A DNA stretch of 64,000 nucleotides from Streptomyces sp. NBC_00237. GTDB lineage: Bacteria > Actinomycetota > Actinomycetes > Streptomycetales > Streptomycetaceae. The notes under the pieces are model-generated. The model was not told the DNA's origin. It worked only from the letters and a program-made list of their open reading frames with translations, and did not search any database. Both the position numbers and the translations under genes were made by a program. Within the stretch, counting starts at the first letter, position 1. Every line of letters begins with the position of its first letter. Positions 10,994 through 19,269 of this stretch are shown in pieces. The stretch is from positions 310,001-374,000 of the forward strand of contig NZ_JAPEMT010000005.1 in assembly GCF_026342435.1 (NCBI RefSeq), read 5' to 3'.

Positions 10994-12442
10994 TCATGCC
11001 TTCGGCTTCTCCGAGTCCACGCCCGGCCGGGCCTTGCGCCACTCGCCCCGGGTGAAGTCGGGGATCTGCTGCGGCGCGCCCCTGCCGCGAATCGACAGAT
11101 GGCTCAGCGGCACCGGCGCCGTCCAGGTGGCCGCGTCGTACACGTCGAAGTCGGGGACAAGCCCGAGCTGCATGCACTGCACCAGCCGGAACAGCATCAG
11201 GTAGTCCATGCCGCCGTGGCCGCCCGGCGGGTTGGCGTGTTCCTTCCACAGCCAGTGGTCCCACTGGGCGTACTTCGTGAAGTCGTCCCACTGGTCGTTG
11301 GTGTTGGCGGGCTCCAGGTAGATGCGCGGCGGGTAGTCCTCGAACACGCCGAGGGTGCCGCCGAGGCTGTTGATCCTGCTGTACGGGTGCGGGGTCGACA
11401 CGTCGTGTTCGAGCCGGATGACGCGGCCCTTGGCGGTCTGGATCAGGCTGATCGTACGGTCGCTCTCGATGTACGACTCCTTCCAGCTCGGGTCGCCCGG
11501 CGGCATGTGCTTCTTGCGGTACTCGGCCAGGCCCAGCGCGGGGGAGCCGACGCTGACCATGCTCACCGCGCGGTCGCCCCGGTTGACGTCCATGTAGTTG
11601 CCGACCGGGCCGAAGCCGTGGTTGGGGTAGAGGTCGCCGCGCAGCCGGGTGTGCCACAGGCGGCGCCACGGGCCCTCGTAGTAGTCGGGGTCGAACATCA
11701 GTCCGCGCAGGTCGTGGTTGTACGCGCCCGCGCCGTGCAGCAGATCGCCGAACAGGCCCGCGTGCGCCATCCGCAGGACGCGCATCTCGTTCCTGCCGTA
11801 ACAGCAGTTCTCCAGCTGGATGCAGTGGCGTCGGGTGCGTTCGGAGGTGTTGACCAGGTCCCAGATCTCGTCCATGCGCATGGCGAGCGGACACTCCACG
11901 CCGACGTGCTTGCCGTTGAGCATGGCGGTCTTGCACATCTCGTAGTGGAAGTCCCACGGGGTGGCGACGTACACGAAGTCGATGTCGCCGCGCTTGCAGA
12001 GGTTCTTGTAGTCGTCCTCGTTCTTCGTGTAGATCGCGGGGGCGGGCTGACCTGCCTTGACGACCTTCGCGGCGGCCTTCTCCGCCTTGGCGCGGACCGG
12101 GTCGCAGACGGCGACGACCTTGACGTTCGGCAGGGCGAGGAACAGGTCGATCATGCCGTCGCCGCGGTTGCCGAGGCCGATCATGCCGACGCGGACGGTG
12201 GAGCGGCGTTCGAAGGGGACGTTCGCCATGGTCTTGCCCTGGCGGCGGGGAGCCTCGTCGAACCCCGCTCTCGCGTCGGCGGCCGAGGGCCCCGCCGCGC
12301 CGAGCACGCCGCCCGCGCCGAGGCCCAGACCGGCGCCGACCACTCCGGCGGTGCGCAGCGCGGAACGGCGGGTCACACCGTCGGGAGCCTCGCTGAAGTC
12401 GTCGTTTTCGTCAGGGGTCGGTGTCGCCTTGTCGTCGTACAT
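10994..12442 (-). CDS. Tat-exported Gfo/Idh/MocA-fold protein, likely GH109 glycosidase
   Basis: A 482-residue protein. A Tat-type leader (TRRSALRTAGVVGAGLG) precedes the NAD-binding Rossmann start VRVGMIGLGNRGDGMID near residue 80. Further blocks typical of GH109 alpha-N-acetylgalactosaminidases are VATPWDFHYEMC, KHVGVECPLA, YNHDLRGLMF, HTRLRGDLYPNHGFGPV and GGHGGMD near residue 410. GH109 enzymes use tightly bound NAD+ to cleave glycosides by transient oxidation, and Tat export fits the need to fold with the cofactor inside. ATG 12442 follows GGAGGTCCG. The Gfo/Idh/MocA fold is sure; GH109 specificity is inferred, and another exported dehydrogenase is the alternative. Confidence 0.82.
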   Translation of the reverse strand: MYDDKATPTPDENDDFSEAPDGVTRRSALRTAGVVGAGLGLGAGGVLGAAGPSAADARAGFDEAPRRQGKTMANVPFERRSTVRVGMIGLGNRGDGMIDLFLALPNVKVVAVCDPVRAKAEKAAAKVVKAGQPAPAIYTKNEDDYKNLCKRGDIDFVYVATPWDFHYEMCKTAMLNGKHVGVECPLAMRMDEIWDLVNTSERTRRHCIQLENCCYGRNEMRVLRMAHAGLFGDLLHGAGAYNHDLRGLMFDPDYYEGPWRRLWHTRLRGDLYPNHGFGPVGNYMDVNRGDRAVSMVSVGSPALGLAEYRKKHMPPGDPSWKESYIESDRTISLIQTAKGRVIRLEHDVSTPHPYSRINSLGGTLGVFEDYPPRIYLEPANTNDQWDDFTKYAQWDHWLWKEHANPPGGHGGMDYLMLFRLVQCMQLGLVPDFDVYDAATWTAPVPLSHLSIRGRGAPQQIPDFTRGEWRKARPGVDSEKPKA

Positions 12443-12450
12443 CGGACCTC

Positions 12451-12483
12451 CGTGAAAGGGATCAGGTGCCGATCACCTTCACG
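12451..12483. other. Imperfect hairpin upstream of the GH109-like gene
   Basis: CGTGAAAGGGATC pairs with GATCACCTTCACG (11 of 13 positions) around AGGTGCC. It ends just before the GGAGG of the leftward gene starting at 12442. It may be the terminator of the upstream dehydrogenase gene, an operator, or a leader structure. Confidence 0.45.
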
Positions 12484-12583
12484 GAGGGGAGGGCCGGGGC
12501 ACAAGAGGCCCTAGGGCAAAGGGGGTTGGATTTACTCCCTCCGGTTGATGGATTCTTGCGCGGAGAGGTTTCGGGGCGCTGTC

Positions 12584-15508
12584 TCAGGGGCGGGTGGACC
12601 GCTCCAGATCCAGGAGTACGGAGCGGTACGGGCGGCCCGTCGCGTGGTCCATGCCGACCTCGCACATCCGGTTCGCGGAGAGGTACGCGTCGTACGCGCG
12701 CCGCCCCACCTCGGCGGCCTCCCGCGCGGTCGCCGACTCGGTCAGCTCCTGGTGCAGCATGCCCCGGTCGCCCGCGAACGCGCAGCACCGCAGGTCGTCG
12801 GGGACCACCACCTCGTCGGCGCACGCCTGGGCCACCTTCGTCAACTGTGCCTCGTCGCCCAGGTGCCGCATCGAGCAGGTGGGGTGCAGAACGGCGGAGG
12901 CCACCGTACGGTGGACGGTCAGCCCCGGCAGCAGCTCATCGGCCGCCCAGACGATCGAGTCCACGATGTCGAGCTCGGCGTGCAACTCCCGGTTCTCGTC
13001 GGTGAGATACGGCACCACTTCGTGCGCGATGCCCAGCGTGCAGGACGAGGCGTCGACGACGAGGGGGAGCTGCCCGCCCGCCGTCCAGCCCCAGGCGGCC
13101 TCGATGATCCGGTTGGCCATCACGGTGTTGCCCCGCTCGTACCCCTTGGAGTGCCAGATGGTGGCGCAGCAGGTGCCGCGTACGTCGGCGGGAATCCACA
13201 CCGGTTTTCCGGCCCGCGCGGACACGGCGACGACGGCTTCCGGGAGGGAGGGGCCCGCGTAGCCGTCGGGGCTGCCGAAGATGCGGTTGACGCAGGCCGG
13301 GTAGTACACGGCGTGCGCACCGGGCCGGGAGGTGCGGGGGAGGGTGCGGGCGGCGGCGCCCGGGATCTCGGGGAGCCAGCGCGGGACGAGGTCGGGGCGC
13401 ACCGCCTTGCGGGCCAGGCCCGTCACGGACGCCAGCAGCCGGTCGGAGATCTTGTCGCCCGCCGCCACGGCGAGGCGCGCCGAAGCCTCCACCGCCTTGA
13501 AGTGCTGCGCGGTGAGCGCCGCGACGCGCTCCTCGCGCGGTGAGTGCCTGCGGTGGCGGAAGTCCTTCATCAGCGCTCCGGTGTCGATGCCGACCGGGCA
13601 GGCGATCTTGCAGGTGGAGTCGCCCGCGCAGGTGTCCACGGCGTCGTACCCGTACGCGTCGAGGAGGTTCACGCCGACCGCCGAGTCGGCGGGCTGGCGC
13701 ATCAACTCCCGGCGCAGCACGATGCGTTGGCGGGGCGTGGTCGTCAGGTCGCCACTGGGGCAGGTGGGTTCGCAGAAGCCGCACTCGATGCACGGGTCGG
13801 CCTCGGCCTCGATGCGGGGGATGGTCTTGAGGCCGCGCAGATGGGCTTCCGGGTCACGGTTGAGGACGATGCGCGGGGCGAGCACGGCGTCCGGGTCGAT
13901 CAGCGCCTTGGTGCGCCACATCAGCTCCGTCGCCTGCGGGCCCCACTCCAGTTCCAGGAACGGGCTGATGTTCCGCCCGGTGGCGTGCTCCGCCTTGAGT
14001 GAGCCGTCGAAGCGCTCGACGGTCATCCGGCAGAAGTCGTCCATGAACTCCGCGTACCTGCGGACGTCGGCGGGCTCGCCCGCGTCGAAGGCGAGCAGGA
14101 AGTGCAGGTTGCCGTGGGCGGCATGCCCGGCGACGGCCGCGTCGAAGCCGTGTGCCTCCTGGAGTTCGAGGAGGGCCTCGCAGGCTTCGGCGAGGCGGGA
14201 GGGCGGTACCGCGAAGTCCTCGGTGATCAGCGTCGTACCGGACGGGCGGGCGCCGCCGACGGCCGTCACGAACGCCTTGCGGGCCTTCCAGTAGTTGCCG
14301 ATGGTCTTCGCGTCGCGGGTGATCGCGTTGGTGACGGAGGGGACCGGTGCGACCAGTTCGAGGTTCTTCAGGACCTCGGCCGCCGCCCGCTCGTACTCCT
14401 CCTGCCCCGCCTCGTCCGGGGCACGGAATTCCACGAGGAGCGCGGTCGTCTCCTTCGGCAGGTCCGCCCAGTCCTGGGGCACGCCCGCCACGCTCACCGA
14501 GGCGCGCAGCGTGTTGCCGTCCATCAGCTCGACGGCCCGCGCGCCCGCCTCGTTGAACAGCGGCACGGCAGCGGCGGCGGCGGACAGCGTCGGGAAGAAC
14601 AGCAGTGCGCAGGAGACGCTGCGGTCCAGCGGCAGCGTGTCGAAGACGACCTCCGAGATGAACCCGAAGGTGCCCTCGGAGCCCACCATCAGCCCGCGCA
14701 GGATCTGCACGGGCGTCGCACCGTCCAGGAACGCGTCGAGCCGGTAGCCGTTGGTGTTCTTGATCTCGTACTTGGCGCGAATGCGGCGGACCAGGTCGCC
14801 GTCGGCCTCGATCTCCCGCTTGATCGCCAACAGGCCCGCGCAGAGCCCCGGTTCGGCGTGCGCGAGGTCCTCGTCGGCCGTCGGGTCGCCGGTGTCGACG
14901 ATCGTGCCGGACGGCAGGACGAAGGTGAGCGAGGCGAGGGTGCGGTAGCTGTTGCGGGTGGTGCCCGCGGCCATGCCCGAGGCGTTGTTGGCGACGACGC
15001 CGCCGAGCGTGCAGGCGATGGCGCTCGCCGGGTCGGGGCCCAGCACCCGGCCGTACCGGGCGAGTGAGGCATTGGCGCGGACGACCGTGGTGCCCGGCTG
15101 GATGCGGGCGCGGGCTCCGTCGTCGAGGACCTCGACGCCCGACCAGTGGCGGCGCACGTCCACCAGGATGTCCTCGCCCTGGGCCTGGCCGTTGAGCGAG
15201 GTCCCGGCGGCCCGGAACACCACCTCGCGGCCCTTGCCGTGCGCGTAGGAGAGGACCGCCGAGACGTCGTCGACGTCCTCGGCCACCACCACGACCTGCG
15301 GGACGTACCGGTACGGGCTGGCGTCCGTTGCGTACCGCACCAGGTCGGACACCTTCCACAGCACCTTGTCCGCGCCGAGCAGCGCCGTCAGGTCCCGGCG
15401 CAGCGGCGGTGGTGTGCCCTCCGCGAGGGCGGCGGGCACCCGGTCGGGGGCGGGGGCCCGCGCGGTGGTCGGGCGCAGGGCCTCCGGCTTCGGCTCCAGG
15501 AGCGGCAT
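12584..15508 (-). CDS. FAD-linked oxidase/Fe-S dehydrogenase (D-lactate or 2-hydroxyacid type)
   Basis: A 974-residue fusion. Residues 40-260 form an FAD-binding type 4 domain (VVVAEDVDDVSAVLSYA, RAAGTSLNGQAQGEDI, GGVVANNASGMAAGT) and 270-540 the FAD-oxidase C-terminal domain (AAVAGHAAHGNLHFLLAF). Two cysteine clusters follow, CIECGFCEPTCPSG near 580 and CAGDSTCKIACPVG near 635. The C-terminal part carries CCG-type features (YYPACVNRIFG, GTCCATIWHSKG). This architecture matches large Dld/YdiJ-like enzymes oxidising D-lactate or D-2-hydroxyglutarate and passing electrons to the quinone pool. It sits 51 bp downstream of a MarR gene on the same strand and may share its transcript. The substrate is not decided by sequence. 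Confidence 0.9.
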   Translation of the reverse strand: MPLLEPKPEALRPTTARAPAPDRVPAALAEGTPPPLRRDLTALLGADKVLWKVSDLVRYATDASPYRYVPQVVVVAEDVDDVSAVLSYAHGKGREVVFRAAGTSLNGQAQGEDILVDVRRHWSGVEVLDDGARARIQPGTTVVRANASLARYGRVLGPDPASAIACTLGGVVANNASGMAAGTTRNSYRTLASLTFVLPSGTIVDTGDPTADEDLAHAEPGLCAGLLAIKREIEADGDLVRRIRAKYEIKNTNGYRLDAFLDGATPVQILRGLMVGSEGTFGFISEVVFDTLPLDRSVSCALLFFPTLSAAAAAVPLFNEAGARAVELMDGNTLRASVSVAGVPQDWADLPKETTALLVEFRAPDEAGQEEYERAAAEVLKNLELVAPVPSVTNAITRDAKTIGNYWKARKAFVTAVGGARPSGTTLITEDFAVPPSRLAEACEALLELQEAHGFDAAVAGHAAHGNLHFLLAFDAGEPADVRRYAEFMDDFCRMTVERFDGSLKAEHATGRNISPFLELEWGPQATELMWRTKALIDPDAVLAPRIVLNRDPEAHLRGLKTIPRIEAEADPCIECGFCEPTCPSGDLTTTPRQRIVLRRELMRQPADSAVGVNLLDAYGYDAVDTCAGDSTCKIACPVGIDTGALMKDFRHRRHSPREERVAALTAQHFKAVEASARLAVAAGDKISDRLLASVTGLARKAVRPDLVPRWLPEIPGAAARTLPRTSRPGAHAVYYPACVNRIFGSPDGYAGPSLPEAVVAVSARAGKPVWIPADVRGTCCATIWHSKGYERGNTVMANRIIEAAWGWTAGGQLPLVVDASSCTLGIAHEVVPYLTDENRELHAELDIVDSIVWAADELLPGLTVHRTVASAVLHPTCSMRHLGDEAQLTKVAQACADEVVVPDDLRCCAFAGDRGMLHQELTESATAREAAEVGRRAYDAYLSANRMCEVGMDHATGRPYRSVLLDLERSTRP

Positions 15509-15559
15509 GAGGTCGGTCCTCTCACGGCTGCGGCGGTTCGACGGGGGCCGCGCGGTGGC

Positions 15560-16015
15560 TCAGCAGGGCTGCGGCGGGCCCCCGTCGACCAGGGTGGACA
15601 GCAGGCCGCCGAGAATCTTGCGCTCGTCGGCGGTCAATGGAGCCAGGATGTCCTCCACGGCGTCCCGGCGCGCGCTGCGCAGCGCGTCCAGGGTGTCGCG
15701 GCCTCCATCGGTGAGCTCGATGCGGATGACCCTGCGGTTGGCCGGGTCGGGCACGCGGCGCACCCTTCCCTGCTGCTCCAGGCCGTCCACCAGGGTCGTC
15801 ACGGCGCGCGGCACGACCTCCAGGCTGCGGGCCAGGTCGGTCATGCGGGGGGCGGCGTCGTCGCGCAGCGAGAAACGGGAGACGACGCGCAGGAGGCGGG
15901 CCTGGCCGGGAGTGATGCCGATCGGCTCCAGCTGGCGCTTCTGGGCGCGGTGCAGGCGACGGGTCAGCCGCAGCAGCTGCTCGGCCAGCATTCCGTCATC
16001 CGAATGTGTGCTCAT
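15560..16015 (-). CDS. MarR-family transcriptional regulator
   Basis: A 151-residue winged-helix regulator with the MarR pattern: GITPGQARLLRVV, the recognition region RMTDLARSLEVVPRAVTTLVDGLE and the wing VRRVPDPANRRVIRIELT. It starts at ATG 16015, 94 bp from the divergent ABC exporter at 16109, the standard layout for a regulator that represses the exporter and itself in response to a small ligand. The dehydrogenase gene lies directly downstream on the same strand. Confidence 0.9.
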   Translation of the reverse strand: MSTHSDDGMLAEQLLRLTRRLHRAQKRQLEPIGITPGQARLLRVVSRFSLRDDAAPRMTDLARSLEVVPRAVTTLVDGLEQQGRVRRVPDPANRRVIRIELTDGGRDTLDALRSARRDAVEDILAPLTADERKILGGLLSTLVDGGPPQPC

Positions 16016-16042
16016 GCCGGGAACAATAACAGGACCCCGTGC

Positions 16043-16063
16043 ATTGTGAGTATAGGTAACAAT
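16043..16063. promoter_or_regulatory. Candidate MarR operator and divergent promoters
   Basis: ATTGT and ACAAT half-sites are separated by 11 bases. The leftward strand reads TATACT (16049-16054) as a -10 candidate for marR, and TATAGG at 16051-16056 serves the rightward ABC gene. The size and TTG..CAA style fit MarR sites; binding is inferred. Confidence 0.45.
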
Positions 16064-16108
16064 GAACTACGCTCGGAAAACCCCGAACCCGCACCCCCGA
16101 GGGAGCCC

Positions 16109-17932
16109 ATGCACCCCGATCGACAGATGACCCCCGAAAAGCTCTGGACGCCCCCTGATCCCGAACCGGGCAACCAACAGCCGCCCGCCGAGGTCCGCCG
16201 CATCCTGCGCCTCTTCCGCCCCTACCGCCTGCGGCTCGCCCTGGTCGGCCTGCTCGTCGGCGCGTCCTCGCTGGTCGGCGTCGCCTCGCCGTTCCTGCTC
16301 CGCGAGATCCTCGACGTCGCCATCCCTCAGGGGCGTACGGGCCTGCTGACGCTGCTCGCCCTCGGCATGATCGTCACCGCCGTCGTCACCAGCGTCTTCG
16401 GTGTTCTGCAGACCTTGATATCGACCACGGTCGGCCAGCGCGTCATGCACGACCTGCGCACCGCCGTCTACACCCAGCTCCAGCGGATGCCCCTGGCCTT
16501 CTTCACCCGCACCCGCACGGGCGAGGTCCAGTCCCGCATCGCCAACGACATCGGCGGCATGCAGGCGACCGTCACCTCCACCGCGACCTCCCTGGTCTCC
16601 AACCTCACCGCGGTCGTGGCCACGGTCGTCGCGATGCTCGCCCTGGACTGGCGGCTCACGCTCGTCTCGCTGCTCCTGCTGCCGGTGTTCGTGTGGATCA
16701 GCCGCAAGGTCGGCCACGAACGTAAGAAGATCACCACGAAGCGCCAGAAGCAGATGGCCTCGATGTCCGCCACGGTCACCGAGTCCCTGTCGGTCAGCGG
16801 CATCCTGCTCGGGCGCACCATGGGCCGCTCCGACTCCCTCACCAAGAACTTCGCCGAGGAGTCCGAGCGCCTGGTCGACCTCGAAATCCGGTCCAACATG
16901 GCCGGACGCTGGCGGATGTCCACCATCGGCATCGTGATGGCCGCCATGCCCGCCGTCATCTACTGGGCCGCGGGCCTCACGATGAACGCCGGAGCGCCCG
17001 TCGTCTCCCTCGGCACGCTCGTCGCCTTCGTCTCCCTCCAGCAGGGCCTGCTGCGCCCCGCCGTGAGCCTGCTCTCGACGGGGGTGCAGATGCAGACCTC
17101 GCTCGCCCTCTTCCAGCGCATCTTCGAGTACCTCGACCTCCCCGTCGACATCACCGAGCGAGCGAACCCGGTCCGGCTGACCGCGCCCAAGGGCGAGGTC
17201 CGCTTCGAGAACGTCGACTTCGCCTACGACGAGAAGTCCGGTCCCACCCTCACCGGCATCGACGTCACGGTCCCCGCGGGCGGCAGCCTCGCCGTGGTCG
17301 GGCCCACCGGCTCCGGCAAGAGCACCCTGAGCTACCTGGTGCCCCGGCTGTACGACGTCACGGGCGGCCGCGTCACCCTCGACGGCACGGACGTCCGCGA
17401 CCTGGACTTCGACTCGCTGGCCCGCGCGGTCGGCGTGGTCTCCCAGGAGACGTACCTCTTCCACGCCTCCGTCGCCGACAACCTGCGCTTCGCCAAGCCC
17501 GACGCCACCGACGACGAACTGCGCGCCGCCGCCGAAGCCGCCCAGATACACGACCACATCGCCTCGCTCCCCGACGGCTACGACACCCTCGTCGGTGAAC
17601 GCGGCTACCGGTTCTCGGGCGGCGAGAAGCAGCGTCTGGCCATCGCCCGCACCATCCTGCGCGACCCGCCGGTCCTGATCCTGGACGAGGCGACCAGCGC
17701 CCTGGACACCCGCACCGAACACGCGGTGCAGCAGGCCATCGACAACCTCTCCGCGGGCCGCACCACGATCACCATCGCCCACCGCCTCTCCACCGTCCGC
17801 GACGCCGACCAGATCGTGGTCCTGGACGCGGGCCGCATACGGGAGCGGGGCACGCACGAGGAACTGCTCGCCCACGACGGCCGCTACGCCGCGCTGGTCC
17901 GCAGGGACGCCCGGCTGACCACCACGTCGTGA
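16109..17932 (+). CDS. ABC multidrug-type exporter, homodimeric half-transporter
   Basis: A 607-residue MsbA/LmrA-like exporter half. Membrane helices lie in about 40-330, with the coupling helix region TRTRTGEVQSRIANDIGG, then a nucleotide-binding domain with every motif intact: Walker A GPTGSGKST, Q-loop SQETYLF, signature FSGGEKQRLAIARTIL, Walker B VLILDEATSALD and H-loop TIAHRLST. It should therefore work as a homodimer, unlike the asymmetric pair at 5367-9091. ATG 16109 follows GGGAGCCC. It is divergent from and probably controlled by the MarR gene at 15560. Substrate unknown. Confidence 0.93.
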   Translation: MHPDRQMTPEKLWTPPDPEPGNQQPPAEVRRILRLFRPYRLRLALVGLLVGASSLVGVASPFLLREILDVAIPQGRTGLLTLLALGMIVTAVVTSVFGVLQTLISTTVGQRVMHDLRTAVYTQLQRMPLAFFTRTRTGEVQSRIANDIGGMQATVTSTATSLVSNLTAVVATVVAMLALDWRLTLVSLLLLPVFVWISRKVGHERKKITTKRQKQMASMSATVTESLSVSGILLGRTMGRSDSLTKNFAEESERLVDLEIRSNMAGRWRMSTIGIVMAAMPAVIYWAAGLTMNAGAPVVSLGTLVAFVSLQQGLLRPAVSLLSTGVQMQTSLALFQRIFEYLDLPVDITERANPVRLTAPKGEVRFENVDFAYDEKSGPTLTGIDVTVPAGGSLAVVGPTGSGKSTLSYLVPRLYDVTGGRVTLDGTDVRDLDFDSLARAVGVVSQETYLFHASVADNLRFAKPDATDDELRAAAEAAQIHDHIASLPDGYDTLVGERGYRFSGGEKQRLAIARTILRDPPVLILDEATSALDTRTEHAVQQAIDNLSAGRTTITIAHRLSTVRDADQIVVLDAGRIRERGTHEELLAHDGRYAALVRRDARLTTTS

Positions 17933-17966
17933 GCGCTGCCGCTTCCTCGTGAGCGCTGCCGCTTCC
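17927..17966. repeat. Perfect 20-bp tandem duplication across the ABC stop codon
   Basis: TCGTGAGCGCTGCCGCTTCC occurs at 17927-17946 and immediately again at 17947-17966. The first copy contains the stop codon of the exporter, so the duplication leaves the protein unchanged. Confidence 0.9.
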
Positions 17967-17979
17967 CGGGCGCATGCGA

Positions 17980-18020
17980 CGGCGCCGCCCCTCCCCTGGG
18001 ACGGGGGAGGAACGGCGCCG
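17980..18020. terminator. Strong bidirectional hairpin terminator
   Basis: CGGCGCCG flanks on both sides, continuing into CCTCCCC/GGGGGAGG pairing with a short loop. It separates the rightward ABC gene from the leftward 19-residue peptide gene. Confidence 0.82.
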
Positions 18021-18034
18021 CGGCGGGACCTCGG

Positions 18035-18094
18035 TCAGACCATCCAGCCCAGGAAGTGGAAGAAGCCGGCGAGGAGGTCGGTGATGAGGTTCAT
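18035..18094 (-). CDS. 19-residue hydrophobic amphipathic peptide
   Basis: The tiny frame encodes MNLITDLLAGFFHFLGWMV. AAGGAG lies at 18105-18110, ten bases before the ATG, and a strong terminator begins 15 bases after the stop, so it has the parts of a real transcription unit. The peptide has no signal sequence, one Asp, one His and a Trp near the end; as a helix it would be strongly hydrophobic with Asn, Thr, Asp and His on a narrow polar face. It could be a membrane-active peptide, a toxin of a type I pair or a leader peptide. I do not recognise a family, and no antisense antitoxin RNA is evident. Confidence 0.5.
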   Translation of the reverse strand: MNLITDLLAGFFHFLGWMV

Positions 18095-18347
18095 GATCTG
18101 GGTTCTCCTTGTGCTGCGGCACCGGTGTGCCGCGTAACTCGTGCGTGTGTGGGACAGCACAACCACGGTCTGCAGCCCGCCGCTTGCGCACCGTAAGCAT
18201 CGTGCGCCACAAGGGAGTTGAGCAAGGGAAGCCGGTACGATCACGCGTTCCAGCGAACACCCGATCCCCTGTTCGTGTGTTCCCTGCATGCACCCATCAG
18301 GCGGAGGTGACGGTCATTTGACCCCGCCTCCGGGTTAGCGTTCCGGT

Positions 18348-19160
18348 ATGGAGTTCGAGTCCCCGCACGTCTCGCCCCCGCCCCCGCGCCGCAGACCGCG
18401 GCGGGGCAGGCTGATCCTGCTGGTGTGCACCCTCGCCGCGCTCGGCGCCGTCACGGTGGGAGTGGTGCTGTTCCTGGTGTGGACGAAGGACGGCCCAGGC
18501 CGCGCCACGTCCCTGACGATTCCCGAGGGCTGGCGGTCCTCGCAGGTGTACGCGGCGGTGGACAAGGCCGTCGGCGCGGCGCCCGGTACCGCGAAGAAGG
18601 CGGCGGCCTCCACGGACCTGGGACTTCCCGCCGCCGCCCAGGGCAACCCCGAGGGCTACCTCTTCCCGGCGACGTACCCCGTGAAGGACGGCACCACGGC
18701 CTCCAGCCTCCTCACCTACATGGTCAAGACGGCCGGGGAACGCCTCGGCGCGGGCCCCGAGGTGCGCCGCGACGTCGTGATCGCGAGCATCGTCCAGGCG
18801 GAGGCGGACACGGCGGACGACATGGGCAAGGTGGCCAGGGTCATCCAGAACCGGCTGGCCCGGGACATGCCCCTGCAGATGGACTCGACCCTCAACTACG
18901 CCATGAACCGCAGCACGCTGGACACCACGCACGAGGACACCCGGATCGACAGCCCGTACAACACGTACGAACGCAAGGGCCTGCCTCCGACACCGATCGG
19001 CAACCCGGGCCTGGAGGCCGTGCGGGCCACCCGCACGCCCCCGCCGGGCAACTGGCTGTACTTCGTCACGGTGAAACCCGGCGACACCCGCTTCACGGAC
19101 GACTACGAGGTCCAGAAGCGCAACGTGGCCGAATTCAACAAGAACCGCCGGGGGCGGTAG
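18348..19160 (+). CDS. Short MltG/YceG-like endolytic transglycosylase
   Basis: A 270-residue protein anchored by one N-terminal membrane helix (LILLVCTLAALGAVTVGVVLF, about 25-45) after a Pro/Arg-rich cytoplasmic tail. The extracellular part carries YceG signatures: TIPEGWRSSQVY, NPEGYLFPATYPV, VIASIVQAEADTADDMGKVA with the probable catalytic Glu in QAEA, LQMDSTLNYA and the closing PYNTYERKGLPPTPIGNPG. MltG cuts nascent glycan strands and sets their length. At 270 residues it is much shorter than the usual Streptomyces MltG, so it is probably a second, specialised copy. The ATG is supported by the family-like layout only. Confidence 0.83.
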   Translation: MEFESPHVSPPPPRRRPRRGRLILLVCTLAALGAVTVGVVLFLVWTKDGPGRATSLTIPEGWRSSQVYAAVDKAVGAAPGTAKKAAASTDLGLPAAAQGNPEGYLFPATYPVKDGTTASSLLTYMVKTAGERLGAGPEVRRDVVIASIVQAEADTADDMGKVARVIQNRLARDMPLQMDSTLNYAMNRSTLDTTHEDTRIDSPYNTYERKGLPPTPIGNPGLEAVRATRTPPPGNWLYFVTVKPGDTRFTDDYEVQKRNVAEFNKNRRGR

Positions 19161-19269
19161 ACCCGCGCGCCCGTCTCCACCGAAGGTGGCGGCGCACCCG
19201 CGCGCCCTTCTCCGCCGAAGGCAGCGAAGCCGCGCGCCCCCCGTCACGTTCCGTCGCGACGCCCCGCCG

